A stretch of 64,000 bases of DNA from CAZSSM01 sp964609385 (GCA_964609385.1 CAZSSM010000022.1:1-64000); one strand, 5' to 3'; counted from the first letter of the stretch, positions 48,798-58,744 are shown. Numbers and translations: made by a program. Notes: a model not told the origin generated them from the letters alone.

Positions 48798-50252
48798 TCA
48801 AAGCGGGGCGTCGACCTCCTGCTGGAGATCGTCGTCGAAGATCCCGAAGAGTCTGGCGATCGCCTCGTCCAGAAGGTTATCCACGGGTGTCGGAGTCCCA
48901 TCGAAGTCGAGGACGGATCGATGGAATCGGAAGAACGGAGACGGCACGGGATCCGGAACCGGGACTTCGAACTTGATGAAGGGAGGAGACGGCGCTCGTC
49001 GGGGGCCGCCGTCGAGAACTCGGGCGAAGACGCCATTCTCGGAGCCGTCCTGGTTATCGCTCGTCCAGGAGACGACCACGTCGCCGTTGCTGAGATGGCT
49101 GGCCGATGGTTGGAATTGATCGTTTGGATTCGTATCGTTGACTTGGTATTCGGCGACCCAACCGGTCGGGGACGATCCGTCCGCATAGATCTTGCGAATC
49201 GCGATTCCGTCTGCGTCTCCAGCTTGCTTGTCGGTGGTATACCAACTAACCACAACGACATGCTCGACGGGGTGGCTCGTCACCGAGGGGGCATAGGAAT
49301 TGGCTTCGTAGGCGTTGAGGCCAAACTCGCCGGTCGTCGGTGTTCCGAAGGCGGAGAAACTGCGGGCGTAAATCCCGTTCTTGGTCCCGGCCAATTGGTT
49401 CCGGCTGGTCCAGGCGATGAGGAATCCGCCGTCGTGAAGACCATCGACTGAGGGGCTGTACTGGGCATCGGAGGTCGTGAGGTTAACCTGGATATCCCCG
49501 GTCGTCGCCACGCTTGAGGCATTGAAGAGTCGGGCGCGGACGTCCCACTCGGGGTAACTACCCCGCTGCCAGGTCACGACGTAGCCGCCGTTCTCGAGGC
49601 CGGCGACATCGGGATTGAGATGAATGGCGGTCGGATCTTGGTTGACCTGGACTTCGCCGCCATCGGGGTTCCCGGACGGATCGAAGATCCGAGCGTAGAC
49701 CTGCGAATGAGTCGAGCGGCCACCGCCATCACCTTGCCACGAGACGACGAAACCCCCATCGGCCAAGTCGGAGACCGACGGGTTTTGTTGATCACCAAGG
49801 GTCGTCTGATTGATCAGGATCTCGTCGGAGAGGGCTTCGCCCTGGGGATCGAAGAGCCGGGCGTAGATCCCAAAGTGCGAACCATCTTGCCAACGGCTCT
49901 GCCAGACGACGACGAATCCACCACCGTGGAGCGCGGCGATGTCGGGGTTCCACTGGTTGTTGTCTGTGGTCTGGTTGACGGGGATTTCTGCGGTGATCGG
50001 TGTTCCGTCGTCCTCGAAGACGCGGACCGAGATGCCGTAGTCGTGGACGCTCTGGCCCTCCCAGACGACCGCGAACCGACCGTCTTCGAGCCCTGCCGTG
50101 GCGGAATCCTCTTGGTCGCCGATCGAGGTGACGTTGACCTGGAACTCCGGCGTGATCGGGCCGAACGGCGTGAAGCTGAGCAGGAGTCGGTCCTCGCACG
50201 CCTCGATTTCCAAGGGAGATCGTCGGGTCTGCAGGCGATCGTAACGGGACAC
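48798..50252 (-). CDS. Surface protein with N-terminal sorting motif and seven-repeat beta-propeller
   Basis: A 484-residue protein of unknown function. Residues 13-26 (PLEIEACEDRLLLS) match the planctomycete N-terminal sorting motif. From about residue 38 to 425 it consists of seven repeats of about 53-56 residues with pattern 'VNQTT..QWNPDIAALHGGGFVVVWQ...GIYARLFDPQG', for example NPSVSDLADGGFVVSWQGDG, NPDVAGLENGGYVVTWQRGS and SPSVDGLHDGGFLIAWTSRN. Seven such four-strand units predict a closed seven-bladed propeller. The C-terminal 60 residues (VPVPDPVPSPFFRFHRS and beyond) lie outside. No catalytic motif is visible; binding of a polymer or partner is a guess. Confidence 0.85.
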   Translation of the reverse strand: MSRYDRLQTRRSPLEIEACEDRLLLSFTPFGPITPEFQVNVTSIGDQEDSATAGLEDGRFAVVWEGQSVHDYGISVRVFEDDGTPITAEIPVNQTTDNNQWNPDIAALHGGGFVVVWQSRWQDGSHFGIYARLFDPQGEALSDEILINQTTLGDQQNPSVSDLADGGFVVSWQGDGGGRSTHSQVYARIFDPSGNPDGGEVQVNQDPTAIHLNPDVAGLENGGYVVTWQRGSYPEWDVRARLFNASSVATTGDIQVNLTTSDAQYSPSVDGLHDGGFLIAWTSRNQLAGTKNGIYARSFSAFGTPTTGEFGLNAYEANSYAPSVTSHPVEHVVVVSWYTTDKQAGDADGIAIRKIYADGSSPTGWVAEYQVNDTNPNDQFQPSASHLSNGDVVVSWTSDNQDGSENGVFARVLDGGPRRAPSPPFIKFEVPVPDPVPSPFFRFHRSVLDFDGTPTPVDNLLDEAIARLFGIFDDDLQQEVDAPL

Positions 50253-50352
50253 GGGGGAGCCTCCGAAAAGCGCCGGGGATCCGCCTCAACGAGGGTTGAG
50301 GTTGGGACGACGCCCGGTCAATCGGAAGCGATCCGTGGTCATCCGACAGGCA

Positions 50353-50381
50353 ACGTCCCGATTTCTCATTGCTCGGGACGT
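50353..50381 (-). terminator. Hairpin downstream of alaS
   Basis: ACGTCCCGA (50353-50361) and TCGGGACGT (50373-50381) form a perfect 9-bp stem with an 11-base loop. It lies 28 bases after the alaS stop codon on the minus strand and ahead of the propeller gene. The T-tract is poor, so it may be a terminator or a processing site. Confidence 0.6.
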
Positions 50382-50408
50382 GTTGGGCTGTTGGGAAATA
50401 GGTTCGGC

Positions 50409-53027
50409 TCAGACGCCGAGTTGGTCGGCGATGACCTGATAGGCGTGCTCGACGGCCTCAGGGATCTTGTCGGGTTGCTTGCCGCCGGCTTGGGCGAAAT
50501 CGGGCTTGCCGCCGCCCCCGCCGCCGACGATCCCAGCAACGGCCTTGAGCCAATTGCCGGCATGACCGCCGCGCTCGACGACGTCGGGCGTGAGCCCGGC
50601 AGCTAGCAGGACCTTGCCGTCGAGTTCGGTCAGCAAAATCGCTGCGAGGTCGGTGCTTGCTTTGCGTCGGAGCACGTCGACGGTCTGCCTCAGGTCGTTG
50701 GGGGGCATGCTCGGCACCGAGGCGGCGATGACCATGGTCGAGCCGACCGTCTTGGCCCCCGCCAGGAGTTCGTCGGTTGAGATCTCCGGTCCGGCCTTGC
50801 GCTGGCTGGCCTGCTTCTTGAGCGACTTGACCTCGTCCTGAAGCGCCTGGATCCGATCGACGACTTGGGACGAAGGCACCTTCAAGGTCGCGGCGGCCTG
50901 AGCGAGGATCGCCTCATGATCGCGGATCAACTCGAGCGCAGCGCGTCCGGTCAGAGCAGTGATCCGCCGAGTTCCCGCCGAAACGCTCTCCTCGCCGATG
51001 ATCTTGAAGAGGCCGACTTGGCCGACATTCCCCAGATGGGTCCCGCCACAGAGTTCGCGGGAGAAATCGCCCATCTCGACGACGCGGACGACATCCGGAT
51101 ATTTCTCGCCGAACAAGGCCATCGCGCCGAGGGCCTTGGCCTCCTCCAGCGGCATGGTCTGCCAGCGGATCGGATCGCCTTGGAGGACGCGTTGATTGAC
51201 GTCGGCCTCGATGTTTTGCAAGGTCTGGGGATCGACCGACTCGGGATTCGAGAAGTCGAAGCGGAGCCGATCGGGCTCGACCTTGCTACCGGCCTGCTGC
51301 GCGTCCTTGCCGAGGTGGGCCTGCAAGGCGTGGTGCAGGACGTGGGTGGCCGAGTGGGCGCGCTGGATGGCGTCGCGTCGGGTCGCGTCGACCTCGGCGG
51401 AGACGGCCTGGCCTAGTCCGATCGAGCCCTCAGTCAGGTGGCCAACGTGGAGCAAGAAGCCCAACTTCTCCTGGGTGTCTTCGACGTGAAAGCGGAAGCT
51501 GCCGTCGAGGGCGCGGAGCACACCGACGTCGCCGACCTGGCCGCCCTTCTCACCATAGAATGGTGACTGGTCGAGGACGATCGCGATGGGTCGTCCTTCG
51601 TGGGCATCCTCGCGCTCGACCAGACGTTCCTGGGCGATGATCCCGATGACGCGGGCCTCGTTGGCTGTCTGATCGTATCCGAGGAAGTGAGTCCCCTCGT
51701 GATGGTCTTGCTTGAGCGTGTCCAGGGGCCCGGTGGCGAAGACATCGAAGGCCTCGGTTTGACCACGCGAGATGCGGGCGTGCTCCTCGATCGCCTTGCT
51801 GAACCCATCGAGATCGATGCTCAGGTTGTGCTCGGCCGCGAGGTCCTCGGTAATCTCTCTTGGGATCCCATAGGTTTGTTGGAGGTCGAAGACGGTGACG
51901 CCCGCAATGACCTCTGAGCCGGCCGCCTTGGTTTTGGCGAACGTCGATTCCAAGAGTCTAAGCCCGTTCTCTAGGGTCCGGAGGAATCGCTCCTCCTCAT
52001 CGCGGACGACCGATTGGACGCGACGGACGCTCTCGCTCAACTCGGGGTAGCCCGACTTCATCTGCTCAACGACCGCCGGTACGACGTCGAAGAGGAAGGG
52101 TTCGCGACGGCCCATCTGATAAGCGTCTAACACCGCGCGTCGGAGCAGACGTCGGAGCACATACCCCTGCTTTTCAGGGCCGGGTCGGACGTTCTCGTGG
52201 ACCGCGAAGGTTAACGTCCGCGCGTGGTCGGCCATCCGTCGGAGCCGGATCCCGTCCTCCGAGTCGACCACGTACGTCGTGTCCAAGACCTCGGCCGCAT
52301 GCTTGATCAATGGGACGAAGACATCGTTATCGAAGACCGTCGGAACCCCTTGGAGGCAAGACGCGGCGCGTTCCAGACCCATCCCGGTATCGATGTTCTT
52401 GTTGGGCAGCGGTTCCAGCTTGCCGACGTCGACCCGGTTGAACTGGGTGAAGACCAGGTTCCAGATCTCGACTTCGCGGCCGTCGGGATAGTGGAAAAAG
52501 ATCTCCGAGCAAGGGCCGCAGACCCCGTTAGGTCCGTGAGTTGGAGCCCCGGCGGGCCAGAAGTTGTCGTCCTCGCCCATCCGGGTAATCCGCTCGGCGG
52601 GGATCTTGATCTCTTTGTTCCAGATCTCGAAGGCCTCGTCGTCGTCGAGGTAGACGGTGATCGTCAACGTCTCGGCGGGAAGCTTGACGACGTCGGTGAG
52701 AAACTCCCAGGCCCAGTGGATCGCCTCGCGCTTGAAGTAGTCGCCGAAGCTGAAGTTGCCCAGCATCTCGAAGAAGGTCATGTGCCGGCCCGTCTTGCCG
52801 ACGTTTTCGATGTCGCCGGTCCGCAGGCATTTCTGACAGGTGGTGGCGCGGATGAAATTCGGATCGCCCAGGCCCATGAACTCGCGCTTGAACTGGTTCA
52901 TCCCGGCCGGGGTGAACAGGACCGTCGGATCGTCGCGAGGTACCAGCACATCGCTCGAGCGCCTGGTGCATCCTTTGGATTCGAAGAACGCGAGATACGC
53001 TTCCCGGAGTTCATCGGTCTTCATCAA
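50409..53027 (-). CDS. alaS: Alanine--tRNA ligase
   Basis: An 872-residue class II synthetase of normal length and domain order. The catalytic part starts with ELREAYLAFFESKGCTRRSS, with motif 2 around KNIDTGMGLERAASCLQG. The editing domain has the zinc motif HSATHVLHHAL (HxxxH) and CGGTHLGNVGQVGLF. The C-Ala domain ends with GGGGGGKPDFAQAGG, the Gly-rich signature for tRNA interaction. Two adjacent ATGs open the frame. The gene is 85 bases downstream of the HtrA-like protease's upstream neighbour region on the same strand and ends before a stable hairpin. Confidence 0.97.
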   Translation of the reverse strand: MMKTDELREAYLAFFESKGCTRRSSDVLVPRDDPTVLFTPAGMNQFKREFMGLGDPNFIRATTCQKCLRTGDIENVGKTGRHMTFFEMLGNFSFGDYFKREAIHWAWEFLTDVVKLPAETLTITVYLDDDEAFEIWNKEIKIPAERITRMGEDDNFWPAGAPTHGPNGVCGPCSEIFFHYPDGREVEIWNLVFTQFNRVDVGKLEPLPNKNIDTGMGLERAASCLQGVPTVFDNDVFVPLIKHAAEVLDTTYVVDSEDGIRLRRMADHARTLTFAVHENVRPGPEKQGYVLRRLLRRAVLDAYQMGRREPFLFDVVPAVVEQMKSGYPELSESVRRVQSVVRDEEERFLRTLENGLRLLESTFAKTKAAGSEVIAGVTVFDLQQTYGIPREITEDLAAEHNLSIDLDGFSKAIEEHARISRGQTEAFDVFATGPLDTLKQDHHEGTHFLGYDQTANEARVIGIIAQERLVEREDAHEGRPIAIVLDQSPFYGEKGGQVGDVGVLRALDGSFRFHVEDTQEKLGFLLHVGHLTEGSIGLGQAVSAEVDATRRDAIQRAHSATHVLHHALQAHLGKDAQQAGSKVEPDRLRFDFSNPESVDPQTLQNIEADVNQRVLQGDPIRWQTMPLEEAKALGAMALFGEKYPDVVRVVEMGDFSRELCGGTHLGNVGQVGLFKIIGEESVSAGTRRITALTGRAALELIRDHEAILAQAAATLKVPSSQVVDRIQALQDEVKSLKKQASQRKAGPEISTDELLAGAKTVGSTMVIAASVPSMPPNDLRQTVDVLRRKASTDLAAILLTELDGKVLLAAGLTPDVVERGGHAGNWLKAVAGIVGGGGGGKPDFAQAGGKQPDKIPEAVEHAYQVIADQLGV

Positions 53028-53112
53028 AAATTATCCCGATTCGGTGTTCGGACGCGGCGACGACAGAGAGGAAAATGGCGGTTCGGGCGGAGGGCACGAC
53101 GATGGATCCCGG

Positions 53113-54690
53113 TCACGATTCGGACTCATCGTCTTCATCGGGCCCATCGAGAACGCTGGGCGGGACGACGACCTCGCGTCGACCGATGGCGATCTGTCCC
53201 AGATCGACGATATCCAGGGTGACTGGTCCGTCGAGCGCGGCCACTCGGCGACGGAACTGGCTGGGCGAGGCGACCGGCTGGCCGTCGATGGCGACGATGA
53301 CCATGCCGCGACGAAGCCCGACAGCCTCGGCCGGCGAGCCCGAGGCGACCTCGGCGATTCCGACGAGCCCCTGACTCATCGTCCGGAGAACGACCTCGCG
53401 GTCGATGATGTTCCGCTCGGCGATCGTGCTGGAGTAATCGACGCGCAGGCCGCGCCAGGGTTCGGGCTGGGTCGTCGCGATGACGATCCCGTCGCGGCCG
53501 TCGACCTGGAGTTTGGAGAGCAGGACCGATCGCTCGATGACCCGGTCGTCGCGGAGGACCCGCATTGGGACCGGCTCGCCGATTTCCTGCGCGTTGATGG
53601 CGACGATCAGCTCGTCGGCGGTCTCGACCGGGACCCCACCGATCTCCAGGACCCGATCTTCGATGACCAGTCCACCCAGGCTGGCCGGCGTCCCCTCGAC
53701 GACGCGATCGACGGTCGGCGATCCGTCTTGAGGCAGGCCAATGCCGAGGAAGCCATATTCGACCTCCCGGCCGGCTCGGAGCGTCCGCGCGGCGCGTCGT
53801 CCGAGGCCGTCCATCGGGATCGCGTAGCCGGCCTGGGCGTCGAAGCCGACCGGATGCGCCGCGGCCGTTGACAGGGCAACCAGCCGCCCTTGCAGGTCGA
53901 TCACTGGCCCGCCGCTGAGGCCCAAATTGAGCTTGGCGTCGAGTTGCCAGAGCGTCGGCAGGAATCGGAGCTGCATCGTGTTGACGTCGCGCGGGTGGGC
54001 GAACCGGACCTGCGTGTTGGAGACGATCCCCCAGGTGGCCGAGGCCGAGCCGTCCTTGGCCGCGTTGAACGAGTTGCCCAACGCCAACACGAAAGAGCCC
54101 TTGGTCATCTCCTCGGCGCGGCCCAGCTCTAGCGGGGGTAGCTCCGGGACCGATGCTCGATTGGACGGGAGCTGGACCGGCGCGATGACGGCCAGGTCGC
54201 TGCGCGGGTCGGCGGCCAGGATCTCGGCGTCGAAACCCGAGCCGTCGAAGGCTCGGACCCGGATCCGCATCGCCCCCTCGACGACGTGGTAACAGGTCAG
54301 GATCTGGCCTGACTCGCCGATCACCACGCCCGATCCGTAGTCCGAGGAGAGGTCGAAGTCGATCTGCTCTTCCCGCCCCAGGTTGCGGAAGGTCAGCGAC
54401 ATCTCGCGGCCTCGGATGGCCAGGGTCTCGCCGGTACCGGGGTTCCGCTGCCGGGCGATGGCCACGACCGATCGTTCAGCCCGCGCGATCGCCCGGCTCA
54501 AGGTCTTTTGCAAGGCCATGACCGCCTGGAGGTCCGACTCTTCAACCGAGGCGGCCTTCGCATTCGCCTCGGCGGCCTGGGCCGGGGCGGGCTGTTCGGG
54601 GGGCTGGGCCGTGGCGGCTCCAGCCAATCCCAACGCCAACCCCATGGCCAGAGTGAAGGCGAGCCCGTGGATGCCGGAGTTCATCACCAT
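53113..54690 (-). CDS. Exported HtrA/DegP-like serine protease with two PDZ domains
   Basis: A 525-residue periplasmic or surface protease-like protein. The signal peptide reads GLAFTLAMGLALGLAGAATA. The trypsin-like domain has His135 (LTCYHVVEGA), Asp165 (DPRSDLAVI) and Ser259 (LNLGLSGGPVID). The contexts CYHVV and GLSGG differ from the usual TNAHV and GNSGG, so the protein is a divergent member. Two PDZ domains follow, about 312-390 (VDRVVEGTPASLGGLVIEDR) and 430-500 (EVASGSPAEAVGLRRGMVIV). Protein quality control in the periplasm is the family role. The acidic C-terminus ends in DEDDESES. Same direction as alaS, but a joint operon is not proven. Confidence 0.88.
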   Translation of the reverse strand: MVMNSGIHGLAFTLAMGLALGLAGAATAQPPEQPAPAQAAEANAKAASVEESDLQAVMALQKTLSRAIARAERSVVAIARQRNPGTGETLAIRGREMSLTFRNLGREEQIDFDLSSDYGSGVVIGESGQILTCYHVVEGAMRIRVRAFDGSGFDAEILAADPRSDLAVIAPVQLPSNRASVPELPPLELGRAEEMTKGSFVLALGNSFNAAKDGSASATWGIVSNTQVRFAHPRDVNTMQLRFLPTLWQLDAKLNLGLSGGPVIDLQGRLVALSTAAAHPVGFDAQAGYAIPMDGLGRRAARTLRAGREVEYGFLGIGLPQDGSPTVDRVVEGTPASLGGLVIEDRVLEIGGVPVETADELIVAINAQEIGEPVPMRVLRDDRVIERSVLLSKLQVDGRDGIVIATTQPEPWRGLRVDYSSTIAERNIIDREVVLRTMSQGLVGIAEVASGSPAEAVGLRRGMVIVAIDGQPVASPSQFRRRVAALDGPVTLDIVDLGQIAIGRREVVVPPSVLDGPDEDDESES

Positions 54691-54850
54691 ACTTGCGTAT
54701 CCTCAAGGCGTATCGACGGACCGATCCCAGGTCGGACGGGCCTTGAGAGTGATTCCAAAGGGCCGGACGACGGGACGATCATCACATTCTGGCAAAACGC
54801 GCTCTGACCCGCAAATCTTCGACCGACCGACGGACCGATCCCCAAGGTGC

Positions 54851-55789
54851 TCAACCCTGATTGGAGTCCGGCTTCGGGCGTTGGATCGGGCTGAAGTAGG
54901 ATTTGTCGTAGACCAAGGGCGGCCCCTCGACCTCGATGTGGCGAACCGTCGGGTGCTGGCTTGCCCGGTTTGGGCTCACATAGGCGTTGACCGCCCCGAC
55001 GACGCAGTGCGGCGAGTTCCGGGCGGCGATGCTGATCCGGTCGTCGTCCAGGATGAGACCTTGGTTGAGACAGGTTCGCGCGTTCTCGAGGTCCAAGCCT
55101 CGGCGGCAGAGGGCGATCCGACAGCCCAGTACCATCGTGGCCACCCCGTCGACGGTGATCCCCCGACCGAACCCGGTCACTTCACAGAGATTGACATACG
55201 AATCGGTCCCGACGTGGATCCCTCGAGTCCAGTCGCGGAAGTCGGTCGGGATCCGCTTGCGATCCCTTGAGGCGGCGACCGGTTCGCCGGAAACATAGGT
55301 GCCGATAACATCCACCTTGACGCTCGTTTCCAGGGAGGCCACGATCCCGTGCCCACCGACCCGCTTCAAGGCGCATCGGTGCACGTAGGCTGTTGTGGAT
55401 TTATCCCCGTCCTTGGCTAGCACGATCACCGGTGGCTGAATCTCCAACCCCGATCGGCAGTCCATGTCGATCGGTAATCCTTCCAGGAACAAGCCATCGT
55501 GGATCGCGTCACGGCCGACGTTGGTGATCAGCGGGTCGGTCGAGCCGCCCGGGAGCCGATTGATCAGGTGTGGCTCGTCGATCCCGACCGTGTAGCGGTT
55601 GCCGATGCTCCCCAGCCATCGGAGCGTCTGGCCGGGATGGGACGCGTGAATGGTCTTGGTCAACTCGTAACGGCCGGGCACTAACTCGACCACGCCACCT
55701 TTCCCTACCGACTCCAGGGCCCGATTGATCACCTCCGAGGCGTCATCATCATTGTCGAGGTCGTCGGTAAGTCGCAAATATCCAGACAT
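54851..55789 (-). CDS. Right-handed parallel beta-helix protein, no signal peptide seen
   Basis: A 312-residue protein with the short-strand repeats of a parallel beta-helix: GGVVELVPGRYELTKTIHAS, then HGIVASLETSVKVDVIGTYV, RGIHVGTDSYVNLCEVTGFG and RGITVDGVATMVLGCRIALC. Such folds bind or cleave polysaccharides. No catalytic triad of pectate lyase type could be assigned. The ATG at 55789 stands nine bases after AAGG; two upstream ATGs are in frame but add unlikely sequence. No export signal is evident at this start, which is unusual for the fold. It diverges from the sulfatase at 56015. Confidence 0.75.
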   Translation of the reverse strand: MSGYLRLTDDLDNDDDASEVINRALESVGKGGVVELVPGRYELTKTIHASHPGQTLRWLGSIGNRYTVGIDEPHLINRLPGGSTDPLITNVGRDAIHDGLFLEGLPIDMDCRSGLEIQPPVIVLAKDGDKSTTAYVHRCALKRVGGHGIVASLETSVKVDVIGTYVSGEPVAASRDRKRIPTDFRDWTRGIHVGTDSYVNLCEVTGFGRGITVDGVATMVLGCRIALCRRGLDLENARTCLNQGLILDDDRISIAARNSPHCVVGAVNAYVSPNRASQHPTVRHIEVEGPPLVYDKSYFSPIQRPKPDSNQG

Positions 55790-56014
55790 CCATTCCATCC
55801 TTCGATTCGGTCGAGTTGGCGTTGCGTCGATCCGGTTCCGACGACGCTCGGACCACTCTATGAGTGTTGACGTCGAGCGATCAAGCGGGCATCCCAGTCC
55901 CGATGGGTTCCGCATCGGTTTGGGATCCGGGACAATGCCTCTCCTCCTTGGTCGGCCATCGAGTCGGACGATGGCGTGTCGAGATCGACGATGACTGGAG
56001 AGTGGGAGGGGCTC

Positions 56015-57580
56015 ATGAAGCCAAATCGAAGACAGACTGGGCTCTGGTCGATGGGACTGGCATTATTATTGGCGTTGATCACTGTATCGGAAGTATGGGC
56101 GTCGGGGTCGAGCTCTGTCGAGGATCGCCCGCACGTGCTGTTAATCCTGATCGACGACCTCAAGCCGGCCTTGCGGTGTTACGGAGACCCGGTCGCCCAG
56201 ACTCCGAACATCGACGTTTTGGCCTCGAGGGGGATCAGATTCGACCTGGCCTACTGTAACCAGGCCGTCTGTGCCCCGTCTCGCTTTACCCTGATGCTCG
56301 GATCGCACTCGACGTCCACAGGGCTCTACGGCTTAGGCAGCCAACTCCGAGCGCTGGTGCCCGAGGCGGTCACCCTCCCGCAGCACTTCGCCGCCCACGG
56401 CTATCGGACCGAGTCGCTGGGCAAGGTCTTCCATGTGGGGCACGGCAATCAGGGTGACCCCGACTCGTTCGACGTGTCGCCGTTCCGCGACAAGGTGATC
56501 GAGTACCTCGACCCTGCCAGTACTGACGGCGGTCTGCTGACTCGCGAGGAAGCCCTATTCACAAATCAGCGGCTGGGTCGGATCCGAGACCTGCCGCGCG
56601 GCTCGGCCTTCGAATCGCCTGCGGTCCCCGACGACGCCTACGCCGACGGCCGCGTCGCCGACGAGGCGATTCGCCGACTCGAGGCCGCTCGTGACCGACA
56701 CCGTCGCGACGGCACGCCTTTTTTCCTCGCCGTCGGGTTCGTCCGACCCCACCTGCCCTTCAGCGCTCCGCGACGCTACTGGGACCTCTACGACCCCGAC
56801 GTACTGCCGATGCCCGAACTCGACCGGCATCCCGAGGGCGCCCCGGCCGTCGCTCGAAAGCGGGGCGGCGAGATCACCGCCTACAAACCGGTGCCTATGG
56901 ACGGTGTCGTCGATGAGGCGTTGGCTCGAACACTCATCCATGGATATTACGCTAGCACGAGCTTCGTCGATGCTCAAGTTGGCAAACTGATCGGCGCGTT
57001 GGATCGGCTCGGGCTCAATGAAGAGACGATCGTCGTGCTCTGGGGCGATCACGGGTTCCATCTCGGCGACCATGGGATCTGGACCAAGCATACCAACTAC
57101 GAGCAGGCCAATCGGATTCCCTTGATCGTTGTCGCGCCTGGGGTTGCCGCTCCCGGTTCGTCGACGCGTCAGCTCGCCGAGAGCGTCGACCTGTACCCGA
57201 CCTTGGCCGAACTGGCCGGTTTGCCTGCCCCCGACGGGCCACAGCCGATCGACGGGCTCAGCCTCGTCCCGGTCCTCCGCGATTCCGAGGCTCGCGTTCG
57301 CGACCACGCCTACCATGCTTACCCCAAGGGCAAGCTCGGCCGTGCCATCCGGACCGAGCGTCATCGTCTCGTGGTCTGGGAACCGATCGGCGGATCCGAC
57401 ACTGATGCCGATTACGAACTCTACGACTATCTCGACGACCCCGATGAGAAACGCAACCTGGCCGCCGAGCGTCCCGAGATTGTCGAGGAACTCGAGGCGA
57501 TTCTTCGGACCTATCCCGATCCAGTCGACCCGTCTCGAGCCCGAGCCGTTCCCAACCGGGACGTCCGAGCAGTCCGATGA
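56015..57580 (+). CDS. Secreted type I sulfatase (iduronate-2-sulfatase-like), intact motif
   Basis: A 521-residue exported sulfatase. The ATG at 56015 follows GGAGG closely and yields a signal peptide (LWSMGLALLLALITVSEVWA). The metal site begins with HVLLILIDDLKPALRCYGD. The modification motif is canonical, C86-A-P-S-R, within NQAVCAPSRFTLMLGS. The second metal site is WGDHGFHLGDHGIW. The fold and DDLKPALRCYGD pattern are those of iduronate-2-sulfatase-like enzymes (probably sulfatase subfamily S1_7); the natural substrate is unknown. Immediately downstream lies decayed sequence from other polysaccharide-degrading genes. Confidence 0.93.
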   Translation: MKPNRRQTGLWSMGLALLLALITVSEVWASGSSSVEDRPHVLLILIDDLKPALRCYGDPVAQTPNIDVLASRGIRFDLAYCNQAVCAPSRFTLMLGSHSTSTGLYGLGSQLRALVPEAVTLPQHFAAHGYRTESLGKVFHVGHGNQGDPDSFDVSPFRDKVIEYLDPASTDGGLLTREEALFTNQRLGRIRDLPRGSAFESPAVPDDAYADGRVADEAIRRLEAARDRHRRDGTPFFLAVGFVRPHLPFSAPRRYWDLYDPDVLPMPELDRHPEGAPAVARKRGGEITAYKPVPMDGVVDEALARTLIHGYYASTSFVDAQVGKLIGALDRLGLNEETIVVLWGDHGFHLGDHGIWTKHTNYEQANRIPLIVVAPGVAAPGSSTRQLAESVDLYPTLAELAGLPAPDGPQPIDGLSLVPVLRDSEARVRDHAYHAYPKGKLGRAIRTERHRLVVWEPIGGSDTDADYELYDYLDDPDEKRNLAAERPEIVEELEAILRTYPDPVDPSRARAVPNRDVRAVR

Positions 57581-57599
57581 GAGCCTCGTTCTCGTCAAT

Positions 57600-58173
57600 C
57601 GCCCGAGGTTGCGAATCGACCAGTGCGGGTCTACGCTGAGGTCCCGGTCCCAGAACCCCTCCGGAGTCATCCAGGCTCAGGGCGGTCGCGAGCAAGGCTA
57701 TGCCCTACAGATTGAGGAGGATCGCGATCGGACCGTCCGGCTAAGGGGATTCGATGGGCCATGAAGGATCTCTAATCCGCAAGATTACTGGGAAATATGT
57801 CTTGTTCAGTACCGGGTGGTCGACCGGCCTCATGAGGCGTGGGAGCTACAACCTCTACTACGCAACTGCCGACGCGATCAATGGCCCGTACGAGCCTCGA
57901 CGGTTCGTCGGCCGATTCCTCGGCCACGGCACCCCGTTCCAGGACCGTAAGGGCCGCTGGTGGTGCACCGCTTTCTACAACGCCAACGTCCCGACGCTGG
58001 ACCGCGCAGGTATCTCGCAACGCGACCTCGGCGACACCGCGCAGACAATCAACCCCCCAGGCTTGACCCTGGTCCCGCTCGAGGTTCGGACCCTCGACGA
58101 CGGCTCCCGGTACATCCGGGACAAAGACCCCGACTACGCCACGCCCGGACCCGATGAGGCTGTCGAGTTTTAA
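57600..58173 (+). pseudogene. Remnants of an arylsulfatase C-terminus and a GH43-like glycoside hydrolase
   Basis: Two decayed pieces lie side by side in different frames. First, at about 57600-57750, SGVIQAQGGREQGYALQIEE resembles the C-terminal domain of arylsulfatases (xGVIxAQGGxxxGYAL). It is not joined to the preceding sulfatase frame. Second, from 57754 to the stop at 58173, a 139-codon frame matches the second half of GH43-like five-bladed propeller proteins: KITGKYVLFSTGWSTGLMRR, SYNLYYATADAINGPYEPRR, LGHGTPFQDRKGRWWCTAFY and YIRDKDPDYATPGPDEAVEF. The N-terminal half with the catalytic acids is missing. An AAGGGG site happens to precede the ATG at 57754, so a short peptide could be made. 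Confidence 0.6.
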
Positions 58174-58744
58174 ATCCAATAACAAGCCAGTTTTGAATTG
58201 GGGTAAATCAGTCCGCTGTTCCAGATTCATCTGCGAATTAGATCATTAGTGGAGAGATGCAACCGCAGCTACGTCGCCGGCAACGGTCGAAAACCAATGG
58301 GACGAGGCCCTGGGCGTTGTCGAGAAGATCTTCTGAAGGGGTGGGCCATCGTGTGAACGACTTGGTGACCCACCTCCTCGATCTTTCCGGCCAAGAGTTT
58401 CCGGCCGTTTTTACTCGTCGATGCCGGGTCGTCACCGTCACAACCCGAACCGGATCACGGGCTCGGCGCGTGCGGAGGCGGCTCGGCCGATCGAATCAAG
58501 ATCGGTCGATGGTTCGATCCGTGAGATTCCGGATTGTCAAAGAGCCTCCGCTCCTCGCGGTCGTGCGAACCCGATTTGGGTGCGGGTCCGCCCCGGCGCT
58601 CCGTGTCGCGACGTGCCGATCGACCTGGGCAACGCGTCGACGATGATGGCGCGTGGACCCGGCCCCACGGACGGTGGGCCGGAGGCGACATCCGGTCGGT
58701 TGTGCGGTCGAATGGCCCGGCGATGCTCCGGAACGCCGAGCGGA
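58174..58744. other. Non-coding interval downstream of the pseudogene remnants
   Basis: These 571 bases have no supported gene. Several frames stay open on both strands through the part from about 58420, but their products are Arg/Ser/Pro-rich with no motif. The region may continue the decayed sequence to its left; no remnant of a known family could be recognised in it. Confidence 0.4.

Noticed and set aside
52224..53222. 332-codon plus frame over alaS
   Set aside because: Antisense to alaS, composition of a shadow frame rich in Asp/Arg/Val.
58257..58646. Plus-strand 129-codon frame after the GH43 remnant
   Set aside because: Arg-rich, without motif or ribosome-binding site, in a region with several equally open frames.
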